Translations under genes and position numbers: made by a program
Assembly: GCA_029907105.1 (NCBI GenBank)
Contig: JARYMM010000018.1
Coordinates: forward strand, 1-64,000
Direction: 5' to 3'
Origin: Anaerolineae bacterium
Lineage (GTDB): Bacteria; Chloroflexota; Anaerolineae; UBA3071
DNA: 64,000 nucleotides
Part shown: in pieces, positions 18,685 through 27,399 of the stretch
Layout of the letters: each line of letters opens with the position of its first letter
Numbering within the stretch: position 1 is the stretch's first letter
Notes under the pieces: model-generated
What the model saw: the letters and a program-made list of their open reading frames with translations, nothing else
The model's database searches: none
Told to the model about the DNA's origin: nothing

Positions 18685-19746
18685 TCAGCATTCCTTGTCC
18701 AGCCTCTCCAGCTCGGGCAGGATCTCGTCGGGCAGGGGGATGATGCCGCCCAGCCGGCCGTAGAAGCGCACCGGGCAACGCCCTTCGACGGCCAGCCGCA
18801 CATCCTCGACCATCTGCCCGGCGTTCATCTCCACCACCAGCATGCCACGCACCTGCCCGGCCAGTTCGGCCAGGCGGGCGCTGGGGAAGGGCCAGAGGGT
18901 GATGGGCCGCAGCAGCCCCACCTTCAGCCCCTGCCTGCGCGCCTCCCGCACCGCCGTCTGACAGACGCGCCCCACGGTGCCGAAGGCCACCAGCAGCAGG
19001 TCGGCGTCCTCGCTGCTGTACTCCTTCCAGCGCACCTCGTTGGCGGCGATCTCCTGCAATTTGGCCTGCAGCCGCAGGTTGACCTCTTCCAACACCTCGG
19101 GCTCCAGGTAGAGAGAGGTGATGATGTTGGGCTGGCGGCCCCTGGCGCCGGTGAGCGCCCAAGGCGGACGCTCTGCAGGGGGACGGACGGGACGCATCGG
19201 CGGCAGTTCGGCCGGCTCCATCATCTGGCCGAGCGAGCCATCGGCCACGACCATGGCAATGGTGCGGTACTTCTCGGCCAGGTCAAAGGCCAGCACCACC
19301 AGGTCAATGGCCTCCTGGATGTTGCCGGGGGCCAGGACGATGGGGTGGAAGTCCCCATGGCCGGCCATTTTCACCGCCTGGAAGTAATCCCCCTGGGAAG
19401 GGGCGACGTTGCCCAGGCCAGGGCCGCCGCGCATGATGTTGATCACCACGGCGGGCACTTCCGAGCAGGCGATGTAGGAGAGCCCCTCCTGCATCAGGCT
19501 GATGCCGGGGCTGGAGGAGGAAGTCATCACCCGCGCCCCGGCGCAGGCCGCGCCGTAGACCATGTTGATGGAGGCCACCTCGCTTTCCGCCTGCAGGAAG
19601 ACGCGTCCCTCCTCCGGCAGCCGCCGGGCGAGATGCTCCAGCACTTCGGTCTGTGGGGTGATGGGGTAGCCAAAGTAGGCTTCCAGCCCGGCCCGGATGG
19701 CGGCCTCGGCGATGGCCGCGTTTCCCTCCAGCAGTTCCTTGGCCAT
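18685..19746 (-). CDS. 2-oxoacid:ferredoxin oxidoreductase alpha subunit (VorB-like)
   Basis: A 353-residue alpha subunit. The N-terminus [18 protein letters not shown], then [33 protein letters not shown] and [15 protein letters not shown] closely follow the pattern of VorB (3-methyl-2-oxobutanoate:ferredoxin oxidoreductase). It supplies the substrate and CoA side of the active site. It lies 11 bp after the ferredoxin subunit gene. Confidence 0.92.
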   Translation of the reverse strand: MAKELLEGNAAIAEAAIRAGLEAYFGYPITPQTEVLEHLARRLPEEGRVFLQAESEVASINMVYGAACAGARVMTSSSSPGISLMQEGLSYIACSEVPAVVINIMRGGPGLGNVAPSQGDYFQAVKMAGHGDFHPIVLAPGNIQEAIDLVVLAFDLAEKYRTIAMVVADGSLGQMMEPAELPPMRPVRPPAERPPWALTGARGRQPNIITSLYLEPEVLEEVNLRLQAKLQEIAANEVRWKEYSSEDADLLLVAFGTVGRVCQTAVREARRQGLKVGLLRPITLWPFPSARLAELAGQVRGMLVVEMNAGQMVEDVRLAVEGRCPVRFYGRLGGIIPLPDEILPELERLDKEC

Positions 19747-19757
19747 ACTGCACCTCC

Positions 19758-20006
19758 TCAGGCGGCAACGGCAGCCGGCTGGGGCGGCCGCTTGCGCCGA
19801 TACACCGTGAAGACCACGTCAGGACAGATCGTAGCGCACAGGGCACAGCCGGTGCAGGCCTCCGGGGCCACCACTTCGACGGGCCGATACCCTTTGGTGT
19901 TGAAGCGGTCTTCTGCCAGTCGGAGGATGTGCTGGGGACACACGGTCACGCACAGGCCGCATCCCTTGCAGCGATCCTCATCAATGAGAACCATGCCTTT
20001 GGCCAT
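19758..20006 (-). CDS. 2-oxoacid oxidoreductase ferredoxin subunit (2x 4Fe-4S)
   Basis: An 82-residue dicluster ferredoxin with motifs [12 protein letters not shown] and [12 protein letters not shown], the electron-accepting delta subunit of the oxidoreductase. ATG at 20006 ([13 protein letters not shown]) is chosen because AAGGAG lies 7 bp upstream; a longer in-frame start at 20024 would leave no binding site. Its first 26 bp overlap the end of the radical SAM gene. Confidence 0.92.
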   Translation of the reverse strand: MAKGMVLIDEDRCKGCGLCVTVCPQHILRLAEDRFNTKGYRPVEVVAPEACTGCALCATICPDVVFTVYRRKRPPQPAAVAA

Positions 20007-21819
20007 CGTCGTCTCCTTCGACAATGTTGGAACGTGATCCGTGATCCGTGATGCGTGCTCCGTGTTTTGAGCTTTGCAGTTTGGATTTCACTGTCCGTGC
20101 GGCTTCGCGCAGCAGGAAGCGGGCGATGCCGGGGATGTGCAGTCGCAGCCCTCGGATGGGCATTTCCAGTTCCCGCTTGTCGCAGACCGTGGAGGTGTTG
20201 GCGCTGTCTATCTCCGGTTTCAGCCGCATCAGCTCCCGTTCCGCTTCCTGTGGCGTGCATGTCTCCAGCAGCCGGTCAATCTCGGCCATCAGCCGGCGGG
20301 CGCGGGCGACGCGGTCCTCGATGTCCTGCGCCACGGCCTGGCTGAGCAGCCCCCGCTCCGCCTTCAGCCGGGTGAGCCGCAACCCGGCCTCGTAGGTGCT
20401 CTCCACGATGTCCGCCCGGCTCATCCAGGCCGTCTCGTAGTTGAGGGTGTGCTTCCAGGTGGGAGCCTCCAGCGCCCGGCGGTGCTCCTCCAGCGTGCGA
20501 TAGAAGAGGCGATAACCGTAGCGGTCCGGGGCCTCGAAGGCGCGGCTGCCGGGGTCGAGGAAGGGCGCCAGCGGGGAGATGAAGGGCAGCAACCGGTTGT
20601 CATCGAACCGGTCCAACAGATGACGGCAGTACTCAGCGGTGTCCAGGACCGACTCCACCGTCTGCTGTGGCAGGCCAACCATGAAGAAGAGGTCGAGGCG
20701 GCGGCAGCCGGCGTCTAACGCCGCGGCCAACGTCGCCTCCAGCGCCTGGTTGTCGTAAGCCTTGCCGAAAGCCCGGCGCACGGCGGGGTCGTGCGTCTCC
20801 GGCGAGATTTCCAGCGTCCAATCGGAGAAGGTCTGGCCTATCTTCTGCAGATAGCCGTCGCTGGCGACGTCGAAAAGCTCCAATATCACCGGGTTGGGGA
20901 AGCCCCGGGCTGCCTGGAGGAAGCGTTCGGCGTAGCTCATCCCCGCCTGTTGCAGGTCGCCCAGGACGAACACGGGGCCTCGGGTCACTTCGGCCATGTG
21001 CCAGAGGTCGGCGGCCAGTTGCTCCGGATCCCGGTAAGCGAGGCGCGTCCGGCCGTGCATGTGGTGGAAGGCCTGCGCCGAGCCGCCGCAGGTCAGGCAG
21101 TTCTGCGTGCAGCCGCGACAGGTCAGGGCGGCCATGATGGGGTAGTCGAACCAGCCGGCCAGGGGCTTGTAGTTCTTCAGATCGAAGCCCAGGCTGCGCG
21201 CCGCTGCCCGCACCACGTAGTTGTAGTCTATCCGGACGTGGTCGAGGGTTTCCGGGCTGTAGGTGAGAGGGTTCTCCTGCACCTGGCCGGCGTCATCCCG
21301 CCAGGTGAGGTTGGGCACCTGGGCTGGCGGGTGCCCTTCATCCAGGCAGTCCAGAAGCTGACGCAACGGCTCCTCCGCCGAATCGCCGCGGATCACGTAG
21401 TCCACCTGGGGATACTCCATAAGTTCCCTATGGTAGTAGGTGGCGGAGAAACCGCCGAAGATGACCGGCGTATGCGGGTGGTGCCGTTTGACCAGTTCGG
21501 CGATAGCCAGCGCGCCGTGGGCGTGGGGCAGCCAGTGCAGGTCAATGCCGAAGGCCCGCGCCCTCAGCCGGGCGATGAACTGCTCGACATCGAAGTCGGG
21601 ATCATCGAGCATGCGCACGGCCAGATTGACGATGCGCACGCGGGAACCGTGCCGCTCCAGATACTCGGCCATCGTCGTGAGGCCGATAGGGTACATCTCG
21701 AACACCGGATTGGAGGGCACCACGTCGCTGATGGGGCCGTAGAGAATGGCCCGCCGGCGGAAGTCATACACGCTGGGCGCGTGCAGAAAGATCAGGTCAG
21801 CTTGAGCGTGAGAGAACAT
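19981..21819 (-). CDS. B12-binding domain radical SAM protein
   Basis: A 612-residue protein with an N-terminal cobalamin-binding Rossmann domain (IGLTTMAEYLERHG, FGIDLHWLPHAHGALAIAELV, PVIFGGFSATYYH) and a radical SAM core with CxxxCxxC seen as C-TQN-C-LT-C near residue 232. B12 radical SAM enzymes often do methylations or rearrangements; the substrate here is unknown. The last 30 or so residues are repeat-encoded (see 20034-20068) and run into the ferredoxin gene, which suggests the original stop was lost. The start sits only about 3 nt from the predicted transcription start. Confidence 0.85.
   Translation of the reverse strand: MFSHAQADLIFLHAPSVYDFRRRAILYGPISDVVPSNPVFEMYPIGLTTMAEYLERHGSRVRIVNLAVRMLDDPDFDVEQFIARLRARAFGIDLHWLPHAHGALAIAELVKRHHPHTPVIFGGFSATYYHRELMEYPQVDYVIRGDSAEEPLRQLLDCLDEGHPPAQVPNLTWRDDAGQVQENPLTYSPETLDHVRIDYNYVVRAAARSLGFDLKNYKPLAGWFDYPIMAALTCRGCTQNCLTCGGSAQAFHHMHGRTRLAYRDPEQLAADLWHMAEVTRGPVFVLGDLQQAGMSYAERFLQAARGFPNPVILELFDVASDGYLQKIGQTFSDWTLEISPETHDPAVRRAFGKAYDNQALEATLAAALDAGCRRLDLFFMVGLPQQTVESVLDTAEYCRHLLDRFDDNRLLPFISPLAPFLDPGSRAFEAPDRYGYRLFYRTLEEHRRALEAPTWKHTLNYETAWMSRADIVESTYEAGLRLTRLKAERGLLSQAVAQDIEDRVARARRLMAEIDRLLETCTPQEAERELMRLKPEIDSANTSTVCDKRELEMPIRGLRLHIPGIARFLLREAARTVKSKLQSSKHGARITDHGSRSNIVEGDDDGQRHGSH
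20034..20068. repeat. Heptamer array in the 3' end of the radical SAM gene
   Basis: GTGATCC, GTGATCC, GTGATGC, GTGCTCC, GTGTTTT in register from 20034, followed by looser units ending TTT to about 20089. It is translated on the minus strand as part of the C-terminal tail. Confidence 0.8.
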
Positions 21820-21828
21820 GGCGACTAT

Positions 21829-21857
21829 ATGATAACCTCTTTCCCCTGCAAAGTCAA
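21829..21857 (-). promoter_or_regulatory. Promoter of the radical SAM gene (leaderless)
   Basis: On the minus strand TTGACT (21857-21852), 17 bp, TATCAT (21834-21829). Transcription should start near 21822, about 3 nt before the ATG at 21819, so the mRNA would be essentially leaderless. Confidence 0.6.
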
Positions 21858-21858
21858 A

Positions 21859-21893
21859 GCGAGCACCGTTCCGCGTGCGGAAGCGATGCTCGC
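21859..21893. repeat. Nested palindrome
   Basis: Outer arms GCGAGCA (21859-21865) and TGCTCGC (21887-21893); inner arms TTCCGC and GCGGAA. It lies between the CBS gene and the radical SAM promoter. It could be a terminator lacking a T-run or a dispersed repeat. Confidence 0.6.
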
Positions 21894-21931
21894 CCTGCCC
21901 GTCAACTTCGTCTGGTTGCTCCCGGGGCCGC

Positions 21932-22342
21932 TTATCCTCCCAGCAGCCGGATGAGGTGATGGAGCAGATTGGCCGTGGTCACCAGGCCCACCAGGATGTG
22001 GCCTCGCACGACAGGGATCCCGCCGATGTCGCTTTCACAGACCAGTCGGGCGACATCTCGGATGTGCGCCTCGGGGGCCACGGTCAACGGATCTCGCTTC
22101 ATACAGGTGCGCACCTCGATCAGGTCGAGGAGGAAATGGTCGTGCCACGGCTCGCGGGCCACCAGCGGCGAGTTGGCTGCCCGGCTCAGTTCGTAGTCGG
22201 TGACGATGCCCACCAACCGGTCGCCTTCGACTACGGGCAGACAGCGGCAGCCGCTCGCTCGCATGCGCCGGATGGCCGTGCCGATGGAGTTGGCCGGCGA
22301 CACCGTGATGGGATTGGGGATCATGATCTCTGCCACGCACAT
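21932..22342 (-). CDS. CBS-domain pair protein
   Basis: A 136-residue stand-alone Bateman module with two CBS domains: EIMIPNPITVSPANSIGTAIRRM with LPVVEGDRLVGIVTDYEL, then MKRDPLTVAPEAHIRDVARLV with IPVVRGHILVGLVTTANLL. Such proteins bind adenine nucleotides or other ligands and regulate a partner. No partner domain is fused. The partner is not evident from the neighbours. Confidence 0.88.
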   Translation of the reverse strand: MCVAEIMIPNPITVSPANSIGTAIRRMRASGCRCLPVVEGDRLVGIVTDYELSRAANSPLVAREPWHDHFLLDLIEVRTCMKRDPLTVAPEAHIRDVARLVCESDIGGIPVVRGHILVGLVTTANLLHHLIRLLGG

Positions 22343-22494
22343 GGCAGGCTCTCCAGGACATTTCTGGACTTGCGGGCTGCGCCGCCGCGCAGGGCTGCTG
22401 GCGTCTCGTGTCTCTCATCGTAACACCGATCACCCGCCACGTGAATGACCTGGGTCATGTTGCCTCTTCGCTCGCCGAAGGCGAATTTCTATCC

Positions 22495-22564
22495 CGCAAT
22501 CCGCACTCCGCATTCCGCAATCCGCAATCCGCAATCCGCGATCCGCAATCAGTAGTCCGTGATC
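22495..22564. repeat. Heptamer array of ten units
   Basis: From 22495 in strict 7-bp register: CGCAATC, CGCACTC, CGCATTC, CGCAATC three times, CGCGATC, CGCAATC, AGTAGTC, CGTGATC. It overlaps the stop codon and last residues of the molybdopterin oxidoreductase gene (stop at 22549-22551, minus strand). Confidence 0.95.
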
Positions 22565-23352
22565 TCTCCTCCTGTGATCTGACGTGGCTTCTTGTCCAGG
22601 TCCAGCGGGTAGTCGAAGCCCGGCTCGATCTCACCCTGCGGGGAATAGGCAGCCACGGTGGACCAGTAACCGCGGCCGCCTTCGGCCTTGAATTCCAGCC
22701 TGGCGATGGCCTTGGCTCCCTTGTAGCCGTACAGCCAGGGGACGATGAGCCGCAGCGGCGAGCCGTAGGGCGCAGGCAGCCGCTCGCCATTCATGCGGTA
22801 GGCGAAAAGCGCCCGCGGCCGTGCCAACTCCTCGATGGGCAGCACCTCCCAGTAGCCGTCAAGGCATTGCATGTGCACATGGGCCGCTTCGGGCAGGGGA
22901 TGCACCAGCTCGGCTAACGCCCGGTAGGTGAAGCCGCCCCACTCGGCCCTGGCCGACCAGCATTCCACGCACTTCATACGCGAGTTCTGCTCAACGAGCA
23001 GCGGCAACCGGGCCTCGATCTCGTCCAGGCTCAGGGTGAGCGGCTCGGCCACCAGCCCGACCACGGTGAGCCGCCAGGCCGCCACGTCCGGCGGGGGGAA
23101 GGGCTTGACGTAGCGGATATAGAAGCCGGGCCGGTTCTCGTTATGCAGCAACTCCGAAGGAGCGGCCCGCGGCGCGGCAGGTGTGGGCGTGGGCGGGGGC
23201 ACAGCCGTGGGTCGCGGGGCGGGGGCTGAGGTGGCCGTGGGCTCCACGCGCAGGCCGCAGGCCGCCGCCAGCCAGCTCAGCAACCCCAGTCCGCCGTAGC
23301 GCAGCACTCGCCGCCGGCTGATCAGTTCCTCGCGTTGTTCTTGTTTGCCCAT
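22549..23352 (-). CDS. Tat-exported molybdopterin-dependent oxidoreductase (sulfite oxidase family)
   Basis: A 267-residue protein of the sulfite oxidase/MsrP-like molybdopterin fold. It begins with a twin-arginine signal (SRRRVLRYGGLGLLSWL) ending in a lipobox-like LAAAC, then a Pro/Thr linker. The molybdenum-ligand Cys is probably in RMKCVECWSARAEWGG. Later motifs include GYKGAKAIARLEF and YPLDLD. ATG 23352 has GGGAGG 9 bp upstream. No heme or membrane subunit is adjacent. Its last residues come from a heptamer array. Confidence 0.88.
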   Translation of the reverse strand: MGKQEQREELISRRRVLRYGGLGLLSWLAAACGLRVEPTATSAPAPRPTAVPPPTPTPAAPRAAPSELLHNENRPGFYIRYVKPFPPPDVAAWRLTVVGLVAEPLTLSLDEIEARLPLLVEQNSRMKCVECWSARAEWGGFTYRALAELVHPLPEAAHVHMQCLDGYWEVLPIEELARPRALFAYRMNGERLPAPYGSPLRLIVPWLYGYKGAKAIARLEFKAEGGRGYWSTVAAYSPQGEIEPGFDYPLDLDKKPRQITGGEITDY

Positions 23353-23492
23353 GTGTTCCAACCTCCCAGATCCAATGCATCCAGCTTTGCTCCCGCCGGG
23401 CTGCCAGGTCCGGCGGAAAGGCAGTGGGCTTGGCAGTCCACTGCGAGCTCCTCAGGCAGTAAATCCAAGGTTGCTCCCGCGTGCGTCGTTTG

Positions 23493-25304
23493 TCATGCTT
23501 TCTGCTCGGCGACGAGGGCTTCGAAGCGCTCAATGTCGGCGCGGACGACATCCAGGCTGGCCCGCCAGAAGTCGGGCCTGCGGATGTCTATGCCAAAGCG
23601 CGCGGCCAGTTCTGCCGCATGGCCCATCCCCGTCGAAGAGAGCAGGTCGTCGTAGCCGGCTCTGAACGCCTCGGGATCGTCCTGGTAACGGGCGTACAAC
23701 CCCAGCCCAAAGAGCAGCCCGAACATGTAGGGGTAGTTATAGAAGGAACGGTCTGTGCTGTAGTAGTGCGGCTTCATGGCCCACATGTAGGCGTGATAGG
23801 TGTCGGGGTCCAGGCCGTCGCCATAGGTTTGCCGCTGCCCGTCCCGCATCAGGCTCTTGAACTCTGCCGGCGAGAGTTCGCGCTGCTTCCGTTTCTCGAA
23901 GACATTTTGCTCGAAAATGAAGCGGCTGGTGATGTCCACCACCACCTGGCAGGCGTTCTGCAAAGAGGCTTCCAGGATGACCATCTGCTCCTGCGGGTCA
24001 GCTTTCTGCAATGCCGCCTGCTGCACGATGGTCTGGCAGAAGATGCTGGCAGTTTCGGCCAGGGTCATGGGGGTCTGCCGCTGCAGCATGGTGCGGGAGG
24101 CCAGGTTCAGGTTGTGGTAGGCGTGGCCCAGTTCGTGGGCCAGCGTGCTCAGGCCGCCGTAGGCGGTCTTGTAGTTGGAGAGGACGCGCGACTCGTCGTT
24201 GCGCAGCCACATGCAGAAAGCGCCGTCCACTTTGCCAGGGCGGGGCTCGGCGTCAATCCAGCGCTCGCCGAAGGCCCGCTCGGCCAGCCGCCGCAGCCTG
24301 GGCGAGAAGGTGCCGAATTGCTCGACGATGAACTGGGCCGCCTCCTCGTATGGCCATGCCCGGACGTTCTGTCCCACGGGAGCGAACAGGTCGTACCAGG
24401 CCAGCACGGGCAGGCCCAGGGCGCGGGCCTTGGCCCGCAGGTAGCGACGGAAGTCGGGGAACGATTCGTGCGCCGCTTCCATCATAGCGTGCAGCGTCTG
24501 GCGGTCTATGTTGTTCTGAAACAGCGAGGCATCCAGGGGAGAATCCCAGCCCCGCCGCCGGGTCAGGGTGTTGACCTCGCCCTTGATGCTGTTCATGGCC
24601 GCGGCAAGGGGCGTCTCGGCGCCCTGCCAGACGGCGATCTCGGCCTCATAGGCGCGGCGGCGCACCTCCCGGTCGGGGTCATAAGCCAGGTTGCGCACAA
24701 CGCTCATGGGCAGCGTTTGCTCCCGGCCTTCCAGTTCGAGGATGACCAGCAATTGCGAGGTGAAGTCACTGTGCAGCTTGCCCCAGGCGGTGCCGCCGGT
24801 CAGGTTCAGCTCGGTGGCCAGCGCTTCTTCGGCCGGGGACATCAGGTGTGTGGCCTGTATCCTGGCTTTGCGCAGCATGAAGGCGTGCTCACGGGCCAGC
24901 GCGGAACGCTCGATGAGCGCTTCGACGTCCAGGGAGCCGATCCAGGCGGTGAAGCGGGTCTCCAGCAGGGAGAGCTTCATCGCCTGTTGCAGGTACTCGC
25001 TGTGCCTGGCCTGAGCCAGTTCGTTGCGGGTGTTGGTGGTGACGAAGCTGGTGATATAGGCTTCCAGGGTATGCGCTTCCCGCAGCACGTTGTTGAAGCG
25101 CTCGATCACCGTCTCGAAGCTGTGCACTGTTGCCGCGTCGAGCGGGGCGGCCTCCCGCAGGCCGATGTGATGCTCGTCGAAGAGGGCCACCAGTTGGTCA
25201 ATAGCCTGGATGGCGGCCTGAAAACCGGCCTCGAACTCCGCCGATTCCAGGCCAGGGTAGACGGGGGTCATGTCCCAGTGGGGCAGGGTGTTCTGCGATG
25301 TCAT
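23493..25304 (-). CDS. M3 family oligoendopeptidase (PepF type)
   Basis: A 603-residue cytoplasmic zinc metallopeptidase that cleaves short peptides. The active-site motif HELGH is seen in STLAHELGHAYHNLNL, with the third zinc ligand Glu in MTLAETASIFC. Length and the C-terminal motif DPDTYHAYMWAMKPHYY match the oligoendopeptidase F clan. It fits the peptide and amino-acid catabolism theme of this strand. Confidence 0.93.
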   Translation of the reverse strand: MTSQNTLPHWDMTPVYPGLESAEFEAGFQAAIQAIDQLVALFDEHHIGLREAAPLDAATVHSFETVIERFNNVLREAHTLEAYITSFVTTNTRNELAQARHSEYLQQAMKLSLLETRFTAWIGSLDVEALIERSALAREHAFMLRKARIQATHLMSPAEEALATELNLTGGTAWGKLHSDFTSQLLVILELEGREQTLPMSVVRNLAYDPDREVRRRAYEAEIAVWQGAETPLAAAMNSIKGEVNTLTRRRGWDSPLDASLFQNNIDRQTLHAMMEAAHESFPDFRRYLRAKARALGLPVLAWYDLFAPVGQNVRAWPYEEAAQFIVEQFGTFSPRLRRLAERAFGERWIDAEPRPGKVDGAFCMWLRNDESRVLSNYKTAYGGLSTLAHELGHAYHNLNLASRTMLQRQTPMTLAETASIFCQTIVQQAALQKADPQEQMVILEASLQNACQVVVDITSRFIFEQNVFEKRKQRELSPAEFKSLMRDGQRQTYGDGLDPDTYHAYMWAMKPHYYSTDRSFYNYPYMFGLLFGLGLYARYQDDPEAFRAGYDDLLSSTGMGHAAELAARFGIDIRRPDFWRASLDVVRADIERFEALVAEQKA

Positions 25305-25354
25305 CGTTCATTGTTCTCCGGTAGTTATTGGTGCTTCCGCCGTAACTGCCTACC

Positions 25355-25453
25355 TGTCACTGCGAGCGAAGCGAAGCAGTCTCCTGGGATCAAAAGGAGT
25401 AGGGGCGCAAGGCTTTGCGCCCCTACTTCGCCCCTTCGGGGCTCGCAATGACG
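25355..25453. repeat. Nested palindromic element (about 99 bp)
   Basis: Outer imperfect arms TGTCACTGCGAGC (25355-25367) and GCTCGCAATGACG (25441-25453). Inside is a perfect 12-bp hairpin GTAGGGGCGCAA (25399-25410) with TTGCGCCCCTAC (25415-25426), then GCCCCTTCGGGGC. The outer sequence resembles the widespread intergenic repeat containing CATTGCGAGCGAAGCGAAGC. The inner hairpin shares its GTAGGGGCG end with the element at 17721. Confidence 0.85.
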
Positions 25454-25582
25454 CCAACCCGCCGCTGTATCTCACGTTGCAAAGCCGAAGGTGGGCAGTT
25501 ACCTTCTGCCGGACATGACTGCCCGGCGGGCTTTCTTTCGGCCTGAGCCTGGCTGTCCAGGCCGGGCAGCCCAAGCGGTTGC

Positions 25583-25591
25583 TGTGGATAA
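25583..25591 (+). promoter_or_regulatory. Single perfect DnaA-box-like 9-mer
   Basis: TGTGGATAA is the reverse complement of the consensus DnaA box TTATCCACA. Only one copy was found in the intergenic region (25454-25768), with no AT-rich unwinding region, so origin function is not supported. Confidence 0.3.
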
Positions 25592-25668
25592 ATAGATGAT
25601 ACCACATAGAGGGAAAGAGGGCAACTTCACCGACGTGCCAATCTCCCGCCGACATGGGAACTCCCGAT

Positions 25669-25698
25669 TTGCCAGGAATGGGCCAAATGCACTATGAT
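25669..25698 (+). promoter_or_regulatory. Putative promoter for the beta-propeller gene
   Basis: TTGCCA (25669-25674), an 18-bp spacer and TATGAT (25693-25698). A small palindrome (ATGATA and TATCAT, about 25695-25712) overlaps the start region and could be an operator. Confidence 0.45.
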
Positions 25699-25769
25699 AG
25701 CACGGTATCATAACGCCCCTGTCGCTGTGCAAGCCCGAGGCCAGCATGGAGGGATGAAGGCAACGCTTG

Positions 25770-27113
25770 ATGTTCAGCAAGAGCGGTGTGAAAGTGCTAT
25801 GGGCCATCACCGGCCTGGCGGTGCTGGCGTTGAGCGCGGCTACCGTGCTCCTGGCGCGACAGGCAGGCGCGCTGGAGCGGCTGCGCCAGCAGGCCGCCGT
25901 GCGCGCCAGTGCTGCCGACGAGCGCATCCTCTTCCTGGCCGCCGCCGAAGGCCAGGAAACCACCGACCTTTGGGTGGTGCCGGCGAGGGGAGGCCAGGCC
26001 ACGCGGCTGGCAGAGAACGTAGAGGTCCACTCCTTCGGGCAGGCCAGCCCGGTGAGCCTCATCAGCGATGGCGACGAGCGACGGCTGGCCTTCCTCCAGG
26101 GGCCGCCCGAGGCCATGCGCCTGGTCACGCTCGACCTGGATACCGGAGAGCGCGGCGAGCTTTTCGTGGCTTCCGACGGCTGGTGGCTTGCCTCGCCCTC
26201 GGCCTCGCCCGACGGCCGGCGGCTGGCCTTCATCAGCCACGAACCGCCACCGGACGAGGAGTTCAGCGGCGACCTCTCCGCCGCGCTTTATGTCGTCAAC
26301 ACTTCTGATGGCGACATCGAACAGCGGCTGGAGCCGGTGCCTGTCTGGACGCCGCTGGCCTGGTCGCCCGACGGGCAGTGGCTGGCCGCGAACACGGGCC
26401 AGGCGCGCTCGCCGAAGCTGACGCTGCTGCCCGCGGCAGGTGGAGGGCCACCGCAGACGCTGTCCTTCCATGCCGCCTGGCTGGCGGCCTGGTCGCCCGA
26501 CGGCGCCTGGCTGACCACAGCGCATTGGGAGCTGGGCGGCGGCCCCAAACTGGTCTCTTGGGACGTCGTGGCAGGGCGGGAAGTGGACCTGCCCCTGCAC
26601 GGCACGGGCCCTGGTGTTCGCCCGGCCTCCGTTTTCAACCCGGCCTGGTCGCCCGACGGGACGCGGCTGCTTTACCAGGCGGGCATGGACTCCTGGAGCA
26701 TGGGCCTCTACGTCGTGGGGCGGGAGGGAGGGGAGCCGCTGGAGCTGTTTGCCGAAGCGGCCAGCACGGTCTGGTGGGCCTGCTGGTCGCCTGATGGGGA
26801 GCAGGTCGCCTTCCTCGTGGCGCGGGGCGGCGGACGGGACAGGTCGCCGCTGGAGATGGACGGCTACGTGGTGCAGCCCGATGGCCAGGGCCTGTGGCAG
26901 GTGGATGCAGGGATCGAGGGCCGGGTGCAGTGGATGGCCTGGTCGCCTGACGGCCGGCGGCTGGCCTTCGCCCTGAACGGCGAGGGGGACGAGCTATCCC
27001 CCGGGCAGCTTTACACCGTTGACCTGGAGGAGCGGTCGCCGAAGGTACTGCATGAGGGATTGCGAGGGTACAGCTATCCCCTCTGGCTTGCGGCAACAGC
27101 GGGGGATGAGTAG
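25770..27113 (+). CDS. Membrane-anchored WD40-like (PD40/TolB-type) beta-propeller protein
   Basis: A 447-residue protein with an N-terminal membrane anchor (VLWAITGLAVLALSAATVLLA) and a short coiled stretch, then a beta-propeller of six or seven blades. Each blade carries the PD40 signature (SPDGRRLAFIS, SPDGQWLAANT, SPDGAWLTTA, SPDGTRLLYQ, SPDGEQVAFL, SPDGRRLAFALN). Function is probably binding, not catalysis. ATG 25770 directly follows a TTG that could also start it. It precedes the giant M28 peptidase on the same strand, separated by 286 bp. Confidence 0.8.
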   Translation: MFSKSGVKVLWAITGLAVLALSAATVLLARQAGALERLRQQAAVRASAADERILFLAAAEGQETTDLWVVPARGGQATRLAENVEVHSFGQASPVSLISDGDERRLAFLQGPPEAMRLVTLDLDTGERGELFVASDGWWLASPSASPDGRRLAFISHEPPPDEEFSGDLSAALYVVNTSDGDIEQRLEPVPVWTPLAWSPDGQWLAANTGQARSPKLTLLPAAGGGPPQTLSFHAAWLAAWSPDGAWLTTAHWELGGGPKLVSWDVVAGREVDLPLHGTGPGVRPASVFNPAWSPDGTRLLYQAGMDSWSMGLYVVGREGGEPLELFAEAASTVWWACWSPDGEQVAFLVARGGGRDRSPLEMDGYVVQPDGQGLWQVDAGIEGRVQWMAWSPDGRRLAFALNGEGDELSPGQLYTVDLEERSPKVLHEGLRGYSYPLWLAATAGDE

Positions 27114-27159
27114 CGGCTTGCCAGAGATGGTTCCCCGCGAGTTTTGCACCGGGGATCAA

Positions 27160-27363
27160 CTAAACAGGTGCCGCGGCCCATTCGGAAATTGCCAGATGTT
27201 CCCTCTCTTTTCCCAGAACATAGTGATCGTAAATACTCTGGAACACCACGTCGAGCGGTGCTTCGGCAATGCCCAGTTCGGGAACGCTGTATCTGTCGGG
27301 GAATGAAACTCTCTTCAGCTTGTGGATGATGCTGCTGCCCCTTTCGTGAAAACGCAGAACCAA
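27160..27363 (-). CDS. Small ORF of unknown function, possibly a gene remnant
   Basis: A 67-residue reading frame with non-repetitive, protein-like composition (FHERGSSIIHKLKRVSFPDRYS, then FQSIYDHYVLGKEREHLAISEW). The surrounding stretch is lower in GC than its neighbours. The only start is TTG at 27363; the open frame continues upstream for about ten codons without a better start, so the 5' end may be lost. AAGGAG lies about 14 bp upstream. I do not recognise a family. Confidence 0.35.
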   Translation of the reverse strand: MVLRFHERGSSIIHKLKRVSFPDRYSVPELGIAEAPLDVVFQSIYDHYVLGKEREHLAISEWAAAPV

Positions 27364-27399
27364 TAAGCTGGCGATATCTCCTTGTCGGAGGAATTCACC

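Noticed and set aside
22495-22564. Tandem repeats considered as a CRISPR array
   Set aside because: The period is 7 bp with no spacers, and there are no cas genes.
23481-25451. A 656-codon open frame opposite the oligoendopeptidase gene
   Set aside because: Shadow of the M3 peptidase, whose HELGH motif and length are convincing.
25583-25591. Origin function from one perfect DnaA box
   Set aside because: A single 9-mer match is not enough; no cluster or unwinding element.
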